64,000 nucleotides of DNA from assembly GCF_902167145.1 (NCBI RefSeq), contig NC_050097.1, forward strand, positions 143,245,982 through 143,309,981, given 5' to 3'. A model generated the notes under the pieces. That model saw nothing but the letters and a program-made list of their open reading frames with translations, was not told where the DNA came from and ran no database searches. This stretch comes from Zea mays (lineage: Eukaryota > Streptophyta > Magnoliopsida > Poales > Poaceae). Below, in pieces: positions 45,086-55,619 of this stretch. The number at the start of each line of letters is the position of its first letter. Positions within the stretch are counted from its first letter, which is position 1. Both the position numbers and the translations under genes were made by a program.

Positions 45086-45576
45086 CACCGAGTAGAAGGG
45101 GTGGCGGCGTAAAGGACAGGGTGGGCGGTTTCCTTTTCTCTGGCTAAGTCTCTCAGGTTGCGAAAACCTAAGAGAGAGGCAAGAAGCAGAGCAAAGAACC
45201 ATCGCTAGACCCTCCCCCGAGTAAATAAAGACCAAGGCGAGACCCGTTCAACGTTCCGCCCGGACCGGCCGCAGGATTCAAAAACTCGAAGCGAAATAAC
45301 CGTTCGTCGAACGGCTCGCGCACGCGCAACGGCCGCCCCGTGAACCGCACGCCCCGTCGCATTAACTCCGCGGCGGGAAAGGCGGCGCCTCTGGCAGGGG
45401 AAGCGAGCGACGCTTCGCCTTCGCCATAATGACCGCGTCAAAAAAGGTACGCCACGTCATTCGATTTTGAATCCTGTTCCTTTTTTCCTCTTTCTCTCTC
45501 TCACAACAGGGACCAGGAAAGGGGGATACCCCGAAAAGGATCCTTCTCCGTGAAGGAACCAGGCTCCGAGCCTCCC
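45086..45576. other. Noncoding region upstream of the antisense gene of element H
   Basis: It should hold the antisense gene's leader and promoter. On the minus strand CTTTATTTACTC near 45225-45214 is a weak TATA-like sequence. No sense-strand gene seen. Confidence 0.45.
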
Positions 45577-45781
45577 TACTGATCAGAGGTTCGAAGGCTG
45601 GCCCCTCGGAAGGGTTCAACAGCCGCCTCAGAGCGCGTGGGCTCCACACCCACTACTGGTCAGAGGTTCGAAGACCGGCCCCTCGGAAGGGTTCAACGAC
45701 CGCCTCAGGCTACTCAGGCTCCGCGCCCACTACTGATCAGGGGTTCGAAGGCTGGCCCTCGAAGGGTTCACAGCCGCCTCA
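45577..45781. repeat. 76-bp tandem repeat in element H (2.7 copies)
   Basis: CTACTGATCAGAGGTTCGAA followed by GGCTGGCCCCTCGGAAGGGT TCAAC and GCCGCCTCAG. Copies start at 45577, 45653 and 45730. It lies in the noncoding 3' part of element H. Confidence 0.88.
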
Positions 45782-45999
45782 GACGCAGAGCGAGGGATGA
45801 CCATGGGTACGTTCGATACATAACCAAGGCTCGGGTTGTGCTCCCGAGGTACCCTAGGACATTTTCGAGACCAGCGGGAACGATCTTGTAACGGAATCCC
45901 ATCAGAGGGAGGCATCGAGCCCTCGGACCCCGTCGACAGGGGATCGGGTCCGGCAGATCACCCGCAGGTACTTTTGGGCGCGCCTCTGGGCCTCTAGCC
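45782..45999 (+). other. Element H noncoding sequence up to element E; TSD of E at its end
   Basis: No gene. TAGCC at 45995-45999 is the left target duplication of element E; the right copy is 59641-59645. Confidence 0.85.
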
Positions 46000-48900
46000 T
46001 GTAACACCCCAGGTGTTACTGTAACTAAAACTTGAGCATGGCATCATAAGCATTGGCATTGCATATGTTTGACACACCTAGAGTGCATTCACTAGGTAAA
46101 AATTTCAAACAAGTTGTATTGTTTTAATATTTTGCAAATAGGACCCTGGATAGGAAGCTTTAACCCTAAATAGGGATTAAAGGGGTAAAACTTAACCCAA
46201 GTTGAGAAAACCTAAAAGCTTTAGGGTAAAAGTCATAAATGACCCCAAAAGTAAAGTTGAATCACATTTATACCCCTGGGATACCAGAAACCCTAATTGG
46301 AACCCTGGAAAACCCTAAAACCAAACCCTAGGGGCTTATGTGCAAAATTAGTCCACTTTTGGGCTAAAGTGCAAAAACCAAGCTAAATAAGTATTTTAAG
46401 TCATTTGGATCACAAATATGTGGACTTGAAAGCCAAACCCTAAGTTTTGGACTTAAATGCAAAATGGACCTCATTTGAGTTCTATACTAAGTCTGAAATT
46501 CAGTGTTGAAGGCTCCACTTTGGGGCTTTGTAACTTTCAAAGCATAGGGTTTTTGCCCTAGGTCACCACATCAAAGTTGAAGACCAATCATAGGAGAACA
46601 ACTTTGTTTAAGGGTTCAAGCCATGATCCTATGAGAAATTTGGAGAAAAACCCAATCAAAGATGGACTGTCAGACTGCCTGAAGTCTGAAATACAGATTA
46701 ACAGTGTTGTGACATGAACTTTGAGCTCAATTTTGATTTGGATCCAGTGACTTTTTGTGGGGGCACATTGTATTAAAGTCATAGATAGATTATAGCTCTA
46801 CACCTTTGCTGCAGAAAGTTGACATAGATTCCACATAAAGACTGGAGAAAATGAAACTCTAAAATGCACTGTCAGGTTTATCTGAACTGCACTTCGCCAT
46901 TGTACAGTAGCTGAAACAGATAAGGTCGCCAGCAAACCCACCGCCGGTGGCTTTCCGCCGTGATTCACGTCGCCGGCGTCACGATTCGCGCTCGGGTATG
47001 TGGATAACTTCGCGGCGTCAAAAGATCGTCACCGCCCATGACCTGGACACCACTCCTACTAGCCATAGTCCATCTCTCCTGGCTCACCGCCCGCGGTAAA
47101 GTGCTCACCGCCGTCGTGCCCTCGCCGTTGGCCACCGCGTGTCCCAATCGCGCCATCGCATTGCCGTGACCTCCTCTGAACTCTCCGTGGCTCACCGGAG
47201 TTACTGCCACGGCGATAAACACGTGTTCACTGCACGCCGTTCTTCTTCACTTCCGACCGCCGCGCGTCTCCTCGAAATTCACCGGCCACCGCCCTTGGAG
47301 CCTATAAATTGAGGGCGGGGATAGTTGCGCCATGTAATCGTGAAGCTGTAGCACCCACTCCCGTCTCCGATTAACTCCCATAGCCAGAGTATTGCTCATT
47401 TCCCCCAACTTCGTTCTCCGCCACCGTGAAACGAGTCTCGCCGCGGCCAGCGCAAATCAGGTCCGATACTGTCGTCCTCAGTCTTGTTCTAACATTCTCA
47501 TGTGCCCTTGATGCTCTCCAAACCATCCAATTGAACTAGACTGCCATGAATCGACGGGAACACATTCATCTGCCCGCAAGGTCCCCGGTCACTGCGGTCA
47601 GAGCAAACCTAGTAGCCATCCTTGCAATTGATTTGGGGGAAATGCTCGGGGTAGTACCGATTTCGTGTCTGCCGCTCGGAGAACCCAGCCGTTGCCCCGT
47701 TCGGCCGGTATAGGTGCTCGCCGGAGCACGGCCGCGCGTGAACGGCGTCGGGGACCTAGCCGTGCGAAGAGATAGAAACCGGAGGGCCTTTTTGCGAAGT
47801 GTCAGCGACTCCTGAAAATAGTGCTTATGCTCATTTCAGATTAGCCAGAACACCGGTGACCTTTCTGCAAAGTCACCAGCGCGCGCGGGCGCGGGCGCCC
47901 TTTTCCTCTGATGTTGGGCCGTTTGAGCTAAAATTGGCCCAATACTGTTACACTTTTTCCTTTTTCTTTTTCAGTGGAGCTTTAAAAATATGTAGAAAAT
48001 TACAGAAAAATCCTAAAAATATGAGACCAATTTTCATAGGCTTCTTATTTTCCATAGTATTTAATAAAAATAAGTTTGTGACTTTTAGTGGAAGTAAGAA
48101 ATTTTAGGGTATTTAAAGTGGTTAAAAGTATTAGTTATGGATTTTTAGAAAACAAATGGTAATTCCAAAAATGCTTAAAATTTTTATATGAGTTCCCCAT
48201 AATATTTAGAAGCCTTGGGTAGGGTTTAAAATGATTTGGACCTTGTTTGATCACCAAAACCCAAAACCACCCCCCTGCCCTATGAACTCCTTTACCGACT
48301 CCGGAAACCCTAAGTTCCCGGAATTCCGTGAAGGAAAGTTGTATTCAAGACATAGATAATAAGTTTATATTATCTTTGCATCCTCATGAGCATCCCATGG
48401 CATCCATCCTTATACCTATGTATGGTTATGATTAGAACGTGAAGAAGAGATAGAAGTCACCGAAGACAGGACACCACCACCTTCGGGTTCGCAAGCAGGC
48501 AACTGCTTCTACTTCGATATCTGTGGATCCGAACCCGAATCACCTGTAAACGAAGGCAAGCCCCGGTGCATTTGCCACCTTCCTTGATGTTTTTAAAATC
48601 TTTTTCACTTGATTGCTGCATTAGGTGATAGGAGTTGATTGATTAAACAATTCCTGCATTACCTTCCTTGAATTCGATTACCTTCCTTGACCACCCGTTT
48701 TATAAAAGATTTTGATGCTTAGCCTTGCTTTAGAAAACAAAATGTTTTGTTTTTACAAAATATGATGTGGCAAAGGTGGGTGGGATGTTTTCGAAAATAA
48801 AACTTGATGGTGGATCCATCATGGCCATGATGGGTTCAACATCGGAAAAGATGTACCTCTGCGAGGTACCAAACTTTGGGTTTTGAAATGATTAAGCTGA

Positions 48901-50019
48901 GACCGGGCGGGTGACTTGCACGAGAAAGGAGTCTCGATGTAGTGTCTCCGTCTGAGTCGATTAAGGACCTTGTCGATGTAGGCCTGCTGACCGAGGACCC
49001 TTTAACTGGTCACATGCCTCGTCATGGGTAAGCCTTGCCTCGGGTAGACTAAGGCCAGAATAAGATAACACGAAATGGGCGTGGAGCGGTGGCGAGAGTA
49101 GCGTGTACCCTCCGTAGCAAGAGGCTGGACGGTGGTGTATCTGTGCTCTCGGTTTGCGTGAACCTGATCTGGTCTTAAGAACCCCGGTGGCGGGTTGACA
49201 TATGCAAGGGTTAAGTGCTACATATGTCGTGTGATTGGAGATCCTCAGCTGAGTATAATCGATTCGGATCGCCGTACCTCCGCAGTTATGGAGACTTGGC
49301 CACTGACTTACACGTAGCATTCCACTAAAGACGATGGGTTTCTGTTGAGAAATTGGCTAGTGCAGGACCAGTGATTGAACTAGGGTAGAAAGAACTCTAG
49401 TGACAGGTAACTCTACTTAACTTGACAAATAAAATTGGATTTTTAAGGATCCACTTTAGTAAGCCTTTATGCAAACCAGAGTCTTTGATTATTGAAAAGC
49501 CTTACCTTGACTCCCATATAACCAGCATACCCTTGAGAGTCTTTTCTTTAGTCGGGTAAGACTTGCTGAGTAATTCCATACTCAGGGTTTATCCCTTCGT
49601 TGTTTTTAGGTGAGGAAGTAGCAGACTTTTGCTGCTTCTGTGCCAAGGTGGTTCCAAAAGAAGAAAAACAAGACTGAAGTGCGGGAGGACTCGGTCCTCC
49701 ACTTAGGATCTTTTGCTTATAACTTATCGGGAGGAGTCTGTGCCTCCCTTGGTTTGTATAATATTACTACTCTGCACTCACTTTTAGTTCTAGTCTGTAA
49801 TAAAATAACTCAAGCTTGCTTTCAAAATAAATGTAATCGCTTCCGCATTTCTTTATCTCCGATGTTCTGTAATGTCTGCAAGACGGGTGAAATGTTCCTG
49901 GTGAGGTAAGGAAAGATACCGAACTTGTCAAGTGACTTAGGAACATCTACAGGGTGTCTGATGTCTGCTAGACAAGGACAACTGTAGGTGGGCCTAATTA
50001 CTTAGGAGGTTCCGTCACA
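46000..50019 (+). repeat. Element E 5' LTR (4020 bp)
   Basis: Starts TGTAACACCCCAGGTGTTAC, with an inner CACCC...GGTGT inverted motif, and ends GGTTCCGTCACA. TATA box TATAAAT at 47303-47309. Short frames inside (for example 49640-49909) recur identically in the other LTR and look non-functional. Confidence 0.95.
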
Positions 50020-50034
50020 GCTGGTATCGGAGCG
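50020..50034 (+). other. Element E primer-binding site
   Basis: GCTGGTATCGGAGCG directly follows the LTR. TGGTATCGGAGC (50022-50033) differs at one base from the initiator-tRNA site TGGTATCAGAGC. Confidence 0.88.
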
Positions 50035-50258
50035 TAGCCCTTCTTTGCAGATATTATGAGGCATCTTCAAAAGGATTTTCAAAAGTCTTACCTAAAAAAA
50101 CTCTTTTCTCTTCTTACCTAAGTATTCTGAAGAGTCTATCTTAAAGACCAGATAGGAAGAGTGCAATGTATAGAAGGTTGAATCGACTAAGGTTGATTCT
50201 GTAATTACACATGCATCATGCTAAGAATTATACTAATAACATTTTCCCCCTTAGAAAG

Positions 50259-50843
50259 ATGCCGCCACGCACCAGGCTAACGGCATGCAAGTCTACGGGA
50301 CCAATTGGGGTGCCTCGGCATCAACTGGCTCCCCGACATGAAAGCAGCAGCAGTGGAAGTAATGACCCCATAGGAGATCTGGAAGCCCGAGTGAGTCGAC
50401 TTCAAGCAGCGCTGCAACATAGGACTGATGCTTGGGTCGCCGACGGAGATAGAATCAATGAACTAAGAAGGGACATCCGACATCTGCAGGATCAGCTTGC
50501 TGATCGAGACTTAGCACTTGACTGGGCCGTACAGTCTCGTTTGCTAATGTGTGCTAAGGAAGCAAGGGCTCAGGCCCGAATTAAAGAACTTAGCTCAACT
50601 GTTGATAACCTGCAGGTTTACTGCAATACGTTGCACGAGGAAGTCCATGTACTATACTCACAATTACACCCTAGTGTGCCTGCACACCCTACTGAGGTGG
50701 AAGCCGGACCATCTCACGTTGCGGGACGCACGCTGGGTGGGGAGTTAGACCTTTTTGAGCCCCCTCCTTCTTTGAGGTTGGTTGATGTCTGGACTCCCAC
50801 ACCTAACGATGAGGCCGCCAAGAGTGATGGAAAGCAGGAATAA
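50259..50843 (+). CDS. Extra coiled-coil ORF upstream of gag in element E
   Basis: Intact 194-codon frame from ATG 50259 (MPPRTRLTACKSTGPIGVPR) to TAA 50841-50843. An in-frame upstream ATG at 50211 exists but is less likely. After a basic, serine-rich N-terminus, a long heptad-type helix spans about residues 45-145 (LEARVSRLQAALQHRTDAWV, INELRRDIRHLQDQLADRDL, ARIKELSSTVDNLQVYCNTL). The C-terminus is acidic and proline-rich. It has no Gag core, zinc knuckle or enzyme motif. It sits between the LTR and gag, not a standard chromovirus gene. Its start MPPRTR resembles gag's MPTRTR, suggesting a split or duplicated Gag N-terminus. Function unknown; a Gag-like assembly role is a guess. Confidence 0.75.
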   Translation: MPPRTRLTACKSTGPIGVPRHQLAPRHESSSSGSNDPIGDLEARVSRLQAALQHRTDAWVADGDRINELRRDIRHLQDQLADRDLALDWAVQSRLLMCAKEARAQARIKELSSTVDNLQVYCNTLHEEVHVLYSQLHPSVPAHPTEVEAGPSHVAGRTLGGELDLFEPPPSLRLVDVWTPTPNDEAAKSDGKQE

Positions 50844-51025
50844 TGGTGTAATAGAAGTGGAGTAGTGTATTGTAGGGTGTATTGTTGTATAATAGGTTGA
50901 ACTTTTGTATAATGGGTATTGTATCCTGTTATGTAATATCGAGTCTGTATCATTACTTTTTATAGTATTGTAAAATGGAAGGTTCTCTGGCATATTATGT
51001 TTACTTCAAATGTTCTTTGCCACAG

Positions 51026-52366
51026 ATGCCGACCAGGACTCGAGGACAGGATGTAGCAGGAACTTCTGGGGGAAGGGATGTTACCCCAAACCCACCTCCG
51101 ATTTCTCCCACGTTAGCCGAGGCGATTGCCGCCTTGGTGAATGCCACCGCAGACAATACCCGCTTCCTTAGGGAAATGGCGGGTAAGCAGCAATTCCAGC
51201 AACAGGCAGGAAGGGGTTTTCGGCAAGGCCCCCGTGAAACTACTTATTTAGGTTTCTCGGAAACCCGTCCACCCCTATTCGTCAAAGCTGAAGATCCATT
51301 AGAAGCCGATGAGTGGATACGGGTTATTGAACAAAAGTTTGGTCTTCTCCGTTGTTCAGAGACGCAGAAGCCGTTGTTCGCAGCACAACAACTACGTGGT
51401 CCTGCCAGTACCTGGTGGGGAAATTTTGTGGCTATTCAACCTGTCAACCATCAAGTCACCTGGGATGAGTTTAAAGCAGCCTTCCGTGAGCACTACATAC
51501 CCGAAGGAGTGCTGCATATGAAACAAGAGGAATTTATGAAGTTAAAACAAGGGGGAGATACCATCAATCAATATCTCAACAAGTTCAATCACCTGTCGCA
51601 GTATGCCATCGACCAGGTGAATACTGATTTAAACAAGAAGAACTGTTTTATGCGGGGTTTAAATGATCGGCTACAGAGAAAGATGGCCACATGCATAGAC
51701 CTCACGTATGGAAAGGCTGTCAGCACAGCCTTATCTGTTGAAGCCAAATACACAAATTCTGGGAAGAATAAGGGATTCGGTGGTGAGAGGCCTAGTCAGG
51801 GCCAGGCGAAGAAGCAACGGTTTGTGATCCGACCTTCAAACCAAAATCGCACTTTTTCTCGTCCACCCTCATTCCCTTTTAAACAGCCAATCATTATTCG
51901 CCCCAACAATACCTCCACTACCCCAAATCAGCCGGGTGCCCCAGGCACTCGATTCCCTGCCTTGCCTAGTTCTTCAACTGGGTGTTTTAATTGCGGCAAG
52001 TCGGGACATTTCATCAAAGACTGCCCATATCCTAAGCAAAGTCAATCAAATGCTCCGCAAGGATCTGGGAGATCAGCTCAGCCCAAAGGAAATGCTGTGG
52101 GGAAAAATACAAAGAAGACGGGGCGTGTATATTACACTCAAGTGGCCACTACACCGGAAGGAGAGCCGGTGATGATGGGTACGTTTCCCGTGGCCAGTCA
52201 ACCAGCAATTATTCTTTTTGATTCTGGTGCTTCGCATACATTCATTAGCAAGAAATTTGTGGAGCAACATCATATTGCATACCATGAATCAAAAGAGGGA
52301 TTTAAAATTCATTCACCTGGGGGACACATTTTTACTAGAGAAGTGGCCTATGGAGTTTCCTGCTAA
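51026..52366 (+). CDS. Element E gag and protease N-part
   Basis: Start chosen at ATG 51026 (MPTRTRGQDVAGTSGGRDVT), because the upstream ATG at 50975 gives a non-Gag-like extension. Gag core: PPLFVKAEDPLEADEWIRVI (about residue 80), GPASTWWGNF, WDEFKAAFREHYIPEGVLHM, FMKLKQGGDTINQYLNKFNH. Zinc knuckle CFNCGKSGHFIKDC from residue 320 (51983). Protease active site ILFDSGASHTFIS (about residue 396). The frame ends at TAA 52364-52366 because of one extra base in the T run at about 52356-52358; the rest of protease continues in the next frame. Confidence 0.93.
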   Translation: MPTRTRGQDVAGTSGGRDVTPNPPPISPTLAEAIAALVNATADNTRFLREMAGKQQFQQQAGRGFRQGPRETTYLGFSETRPPLFVKAEDPLEADEWIRVIEQKFGLLRCSETQKPLFAAQQLRGPASTWWGNFVAIQPVNHQVTWDEFKAAFREHYIPEGVLHMKQEEFMKLKQGGDTINQYLNKFNHLSQYAIDQVNTDLNKKNCFMRGLNDRLQRKMATCIDLTYGKAVSTALSVEAKYTNSGKNKGFGGERPSQGQAKKQRFVIRPSNQNRTFSRPPSFPFKQPIIIRPNNTSTTPNQPGAPGTRFPALPSSSTGCFNCGKSGHFIKDCPYPKQSQSNAPQGSGRSAQPKGNAVGKNTKKTGRVYYTQVATTPEGEPVMMGTFPVASQPAIILFDSGASHTFISKKFVEQHHIAYHESKEGFKIHSPGGHIFTREVAYGVSC

Positions 52367-52685
52367 CATGATTGTTCTGAAGGGCCAGGATATAGATGTA
52401 ATTTTGGGTATGAATTGGTTAAGCCAACACAAGGCAATTCTCAACACTGAACTCAGAACCGTCAGGTTGAGCTATAATCAAGAAGAGATTTTTTTGACTC
52501 TCCCCGTAACCAATCCAGCCAAAGCTTCTGGTAGAATATATGAAGCTATTGTACCGGAGATCAAGAACATTCCGGTAGTATGTGAGTTTCCAGATGTATT
52601 TCCGGAAGATTTGCCTGGACTGCCCCCTGAAAGAGATGTAGAATTCGTAATTGAGCTAAAGCCCGGTACGGCTCCCATCTCCTGA
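52359..52685 (+). pseudogene. Element E protease C-part and linker to reverse transcriptase, ending in nonsense codon
   Basis: In the frame of pol: NMIVLKGQDIDVILGMNWLS (protease second half), then the linker VCEFPDVFPEDLPGLPPERD. TGA at 52683-52685 interrupts this frame 12 bases before the next ATG (52698); a CG-to-TG change could account for it. It is the only stop between protease and the end of pol. Confidence 0.9.
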
Positions 52686-52697
52686 AGATCGTACCGT

Positions 52698-55469
52698 ATG
52701 CCCCCTAATGAGTTGGCGGAATTGAAGATTCAATTACAAGATCTATTGAATAAGGGATTCATCCGGCCAAGCTCGTCCCCATGGGGTTGCCCCGCCATTT
52801 TTGTTAAGAAGAAGGATCAAACCCTGCGAATGTGCGTGGATTATCGACCCCTGAATGAGGTCACCATCAAGAATAAGTACCCTCTTCCAAGGATCGACAT
52901 CTTATTTGATCAACTGACTGGGGCGAGGGTATTTTCCAAAATTGATCTCAGGTCGGGCTATCATCAAATCCGTATTCGGCCCGAGGATATACCGAAGACC
53001 GCGTTTACTACGCGATTTGGATTGTTTGAATACCTGGTAATGTCTTTCGGGCTCACAAATGCTCCTACCCACTTCACCTATTTGATGAACTCGGTGTTCA
53101 TGTCCGAGTTGGACAAGTTCGTGGTAGTCTTCATCGACGATATCTTGATATATTCTAAGAATGAAGAGGACCATGCTCAGCATCTACGGATTGTATTGAC
53201 GCGCCTGAGGGAACATCAGCTATATGCCAAGTTCAGCAAGTGCGCGTTCTGGCTGGAAGAAATTCAATTTTTGGGGCACGTGTTATCGGCTAAAGGAATT
53301 GCGGTAGATCCTAGCAAGGTCAAAGATATTCTGGAGTGGAAACCCCCAACAACTGTTCACCAAGTCCGGAGTTTTCTTGGACTAGCTGGGTATTATCGCA
53401 GATTCATACCAGATTTTTCTAAGCTTGTGAAGCCAATCACAAGTTTATTGAAGAATGACATTAAATTCAATTGGTCTTCTAAGTGTAATGAAGCCTTTGA
53501 GCAATTGAAGACACTATTGACCACTGCTCCGGTATTGGCTCAACCGGACATCACTAAACCTTTTGATGTATATTATGATGCATCTGGCAGTGGGCTCGGC
53601 TGTGTACTGATGCAAGAGGGCCGAGTAATTGCGTATGCTTCAAGGCAGTTGCGCCGACATGAGGAGCATTACCCAACTCATGATCTGGAGCTAGCTGCTG
53701 TGGTTCATGCCCTGAAGATGTGGCGTCACTATCTGCTGGGAAATATCTGTCACATATATACAGATCATAAAAGTTTGAAGTACATCTTCACCCAGTCAGA
53801 ATTAAATATGAGGCAAAGACGATGGCTTGAGCTTATTAAAGACTATGAACTGGAGATCCATTATCACCCAGGCAAGGCCAATGTGGTGGCAGATGCACTG
53901 AGTCGTAAGACTTCCTGCCACTGTCTTATGGCGAAGACCTCCGAGAACACTTTGTGCCAAGAAATGGAGAAGCTAAACCTGGGGATCATCCAACAAGGGA
54001 CTCTAAATCAGCTAAAGCTTGAGTCAATCATTTTGCAAAGGATAATTGATGCTCAAAAGGATAATTTGGGTATGAAGCACATACGAGAGAAGATAAGGGC
54101 TGGAGTAGTCAAGTGTTTCAAAGAAGGCGATCAAGGTGTGATATGGTTTAAAAACCGCATAGTAGTGCCAAAGAACGAAGAACTCCGCCAGCAAATTCTT
54201 GATGAAGCACATCTTAGTCGTTATTCTATTCATCCCGGAAGCACTAAGATGTACCAAGATTTAAAGCAACATTACTGGTGGACAAAGATGAAGATCGAAA
54301 TTGCACGCTATGTGGCTAAGTGTGACACTTGCAGACGTGTCAAGGCCATACACATGAAAACTGCTGGTCCATTACAATCTTTGCCAATCCCAACATGGAA
54401 ATGGGAAGACATCAGTATGGACTTTATTGTGGGACTGCCCAGGACGACAAAAGGGTATGACTCTATTTGGGTTATAATTGATCGACTTACAAAGATCGCT
54501 CACTTTCTGCCAGTCAAGACAGATTCCCCGGTTACTGTCTACGCCCAATTGTACATTGCCCGTATTCTCAGTTTGCATGGTGTTCCAAAGACCATAGTGT
54601 CGGATCGTGGACCTCAATTTGTAGCCAAGTTTTGGGAAGCACTTCACAAATCCTTGGGTACTAAATTACTCCACAGTTCGGCCTATCATCCTCAAACCAG
54701 TGGACAGACTGAGAGAGCGAACCAAATACTTGAAGATATGCTGCGGGCATGTGTCCTGGACTTCTCACCGAAATGGGATGAATGTTTGCCTTTGGCGGAG
54801 TTTTCATATAATAATAGCTATCAAGAAAGTATCAAGATGGCACCTTTTGAAGCTTTATATGGACGACGGTGTCGAACTCCGCTAAATTGGTCTGAACCTG
54901 GAGAAAGATACTTCTTTAGGCCTGATATGGTGAAAGAGGCCGAGGATAAGGTTCAGAAAATTATTTATAATATGAAGAAGGCACAAGCTCGTCAGAAGAG
55001 TTATGCGGACACACGGCGAATGCCCTTATATTTCCTGGAAGGAGACTATGTTTACCTGAAGGTCTCACCAATGAAAGGTGTATCGCGTTTTGGGGTTAAA
55101 GGGAAACTTGCACCCAGGTACATTGGTCCATTCCCGGTGCTTGAGCAATGTGGACCAGTGGCATACCGACTTCAGCTCCCCAAAACATTGTCTGCTGTGC
55201 ATAATGTGTTCCACGTGTCACAATTGAAGAAGTGTCTTCGGGTTCCCGATCGAACCATTGAAGTGACTGATGTTGTCCTGGAACCAGATTTAACATACTC
55301 GGAACATCCTATTCGAGTTCTGGATCAAAAGGACAGGGTTACCCGGAGAAAAACTCTCAAGTTTTATAAGATACAGTGGAACCAGCATTCTGAAGATGAG
55401 GCTACATGGGAAACTCAAGACTTTTTAGATAAGAATTTCCCAGGCTTTTTAGCCTCTTGTAAATTGTAA
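52698..55469 (+). CDS. Element E pol: reverse transcriptase, RNase H, integrase, chromodomain
   Basis: 923 codons, intact. Reverse transcriptase (residues ~1-190) has [30 protein letters not shown] and catalytic FIDD at residues 145-148 (53130-53141). RNase H starts near residue 290 ([16 protein letters not shown]) with [10 protein letters not shown]. Integrase: zinc module with HPGSTKM and C-D-T-C (about 505-550), core D in MDFIVGLP (~574), D in SDRGPQF (~635), E in QTERANQ (~671). The C-terminal chromodomain (~865-915) has [20 protein letters not shown]. Chromodomains steer integration by binding marked histones. The first codons belong to a longer polyprotein whose join is broken by the TGA at 52683. 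Confidence 0.96.
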   Translation: MPPNELAELKIQLQDLLNKGFIRPSSSPWGCPAIFVKKKDQTLRMCVDYRPLNEVTIKNKYPLPRIDILFDQLTGARVFSKIDLRSGYHQIRIRPEDIPKTAFTTRFGLFEYLVMSFGLTNAPTHFTYLMNSVFMSELDKFVVVFIDDILIYSKNEEDHAQHLRIVLTRLREHQLYAKFSKCAFWLEEIQFLGHVLSAKGIAVDPSKVKDILEWKPPTTVHQVRSFLGLAGYYRRFIPDFSKLVKPITSLLKNDIKFNWSSKCNEAFEQLKTLLTTAPVLAQPDITKPFDVYYDASGSGLGCVLMQEGRVIAYASRQLRRHEEHYPTHDLELAAVVHALKMWRHYLLGNICHIYTDHKSLKYIFTQSELNMRQRRWLELIKDYELEIHYHPGKANVVADALSRKTSCHCLMAKTSENTLCQEMEKLNLGIIQQGTLNQLKLESIILQRIIDAQKDNLGMKHIREKIRAGVVKCFKEGDQGVIWFKNRIVVPKNEELRQQILDEAHLSRYSIHPGSTKMYQDLKQHYWWTKMKIEIARYVAKCDTCRRVKAIHMKTAGPLQSLPIPTWKWEDISMDFIVGLPRTTKGYDSIWVIIDRLTKIAHFLPVKTDSPVTVYAQLYIARILSLHGVPKTIVSDRGPQFVAKFWEALHKSLGTKLLHSSAYHPQTSGQTERANQILEDMLRACVLDFSPKWDECLPLAEFSYNNSYQESIKMAPFEALYGRRCRTPLNWSEPGERYFFRPDMVKEAEDKVQKIIYNMKKAQARQKSYADTRRMPLYFLEGDYVYLKVSPMKGVSRFGVKGKLAPRYIGPFPVLEQCGPVAYRLQLPKTLSAVHNVFHVSQLKKCLRVPDRTIEVTDVVLEPDLTYSEHPIRVLDQKDRVTRRKTLKFYKIQWNQHSEDEATWETQDFLDKNFPGFLASCKL

Positions 55470-55619
55470 AGTCTGTATAGCTGTGTAATAAAGAAGTGAC
55501 CCCCACACCACCCCTGCCTTGTACCAGAAATAAGGAAATAAAAATGTGATGTGTTTCCTTTACCATTACCTACCCTAGGATTTTAATCTCGGGACGAGAT
55601 TCTTTTATGGGGGGAAGAA
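55470..55619 (+). other. Element E 3' untranslated region and polypurine tract
   Basis: ATCTCGGGACGAGATTCTTT, the motif typical upstream of Tekay-type 3' LTRs, then TTATGGGGGGAAGAA (55605-55619) as polypurine tract abutting the LTR. Confidence 0.88.

Noticed and set aside
49640..49909. 89-codon frame in element E LTR, repeated at 59261-59530
   Set aside because: Identical in both LTRs only because LTRs are copies; composition and position (end of LTR) do not suggest a gene.
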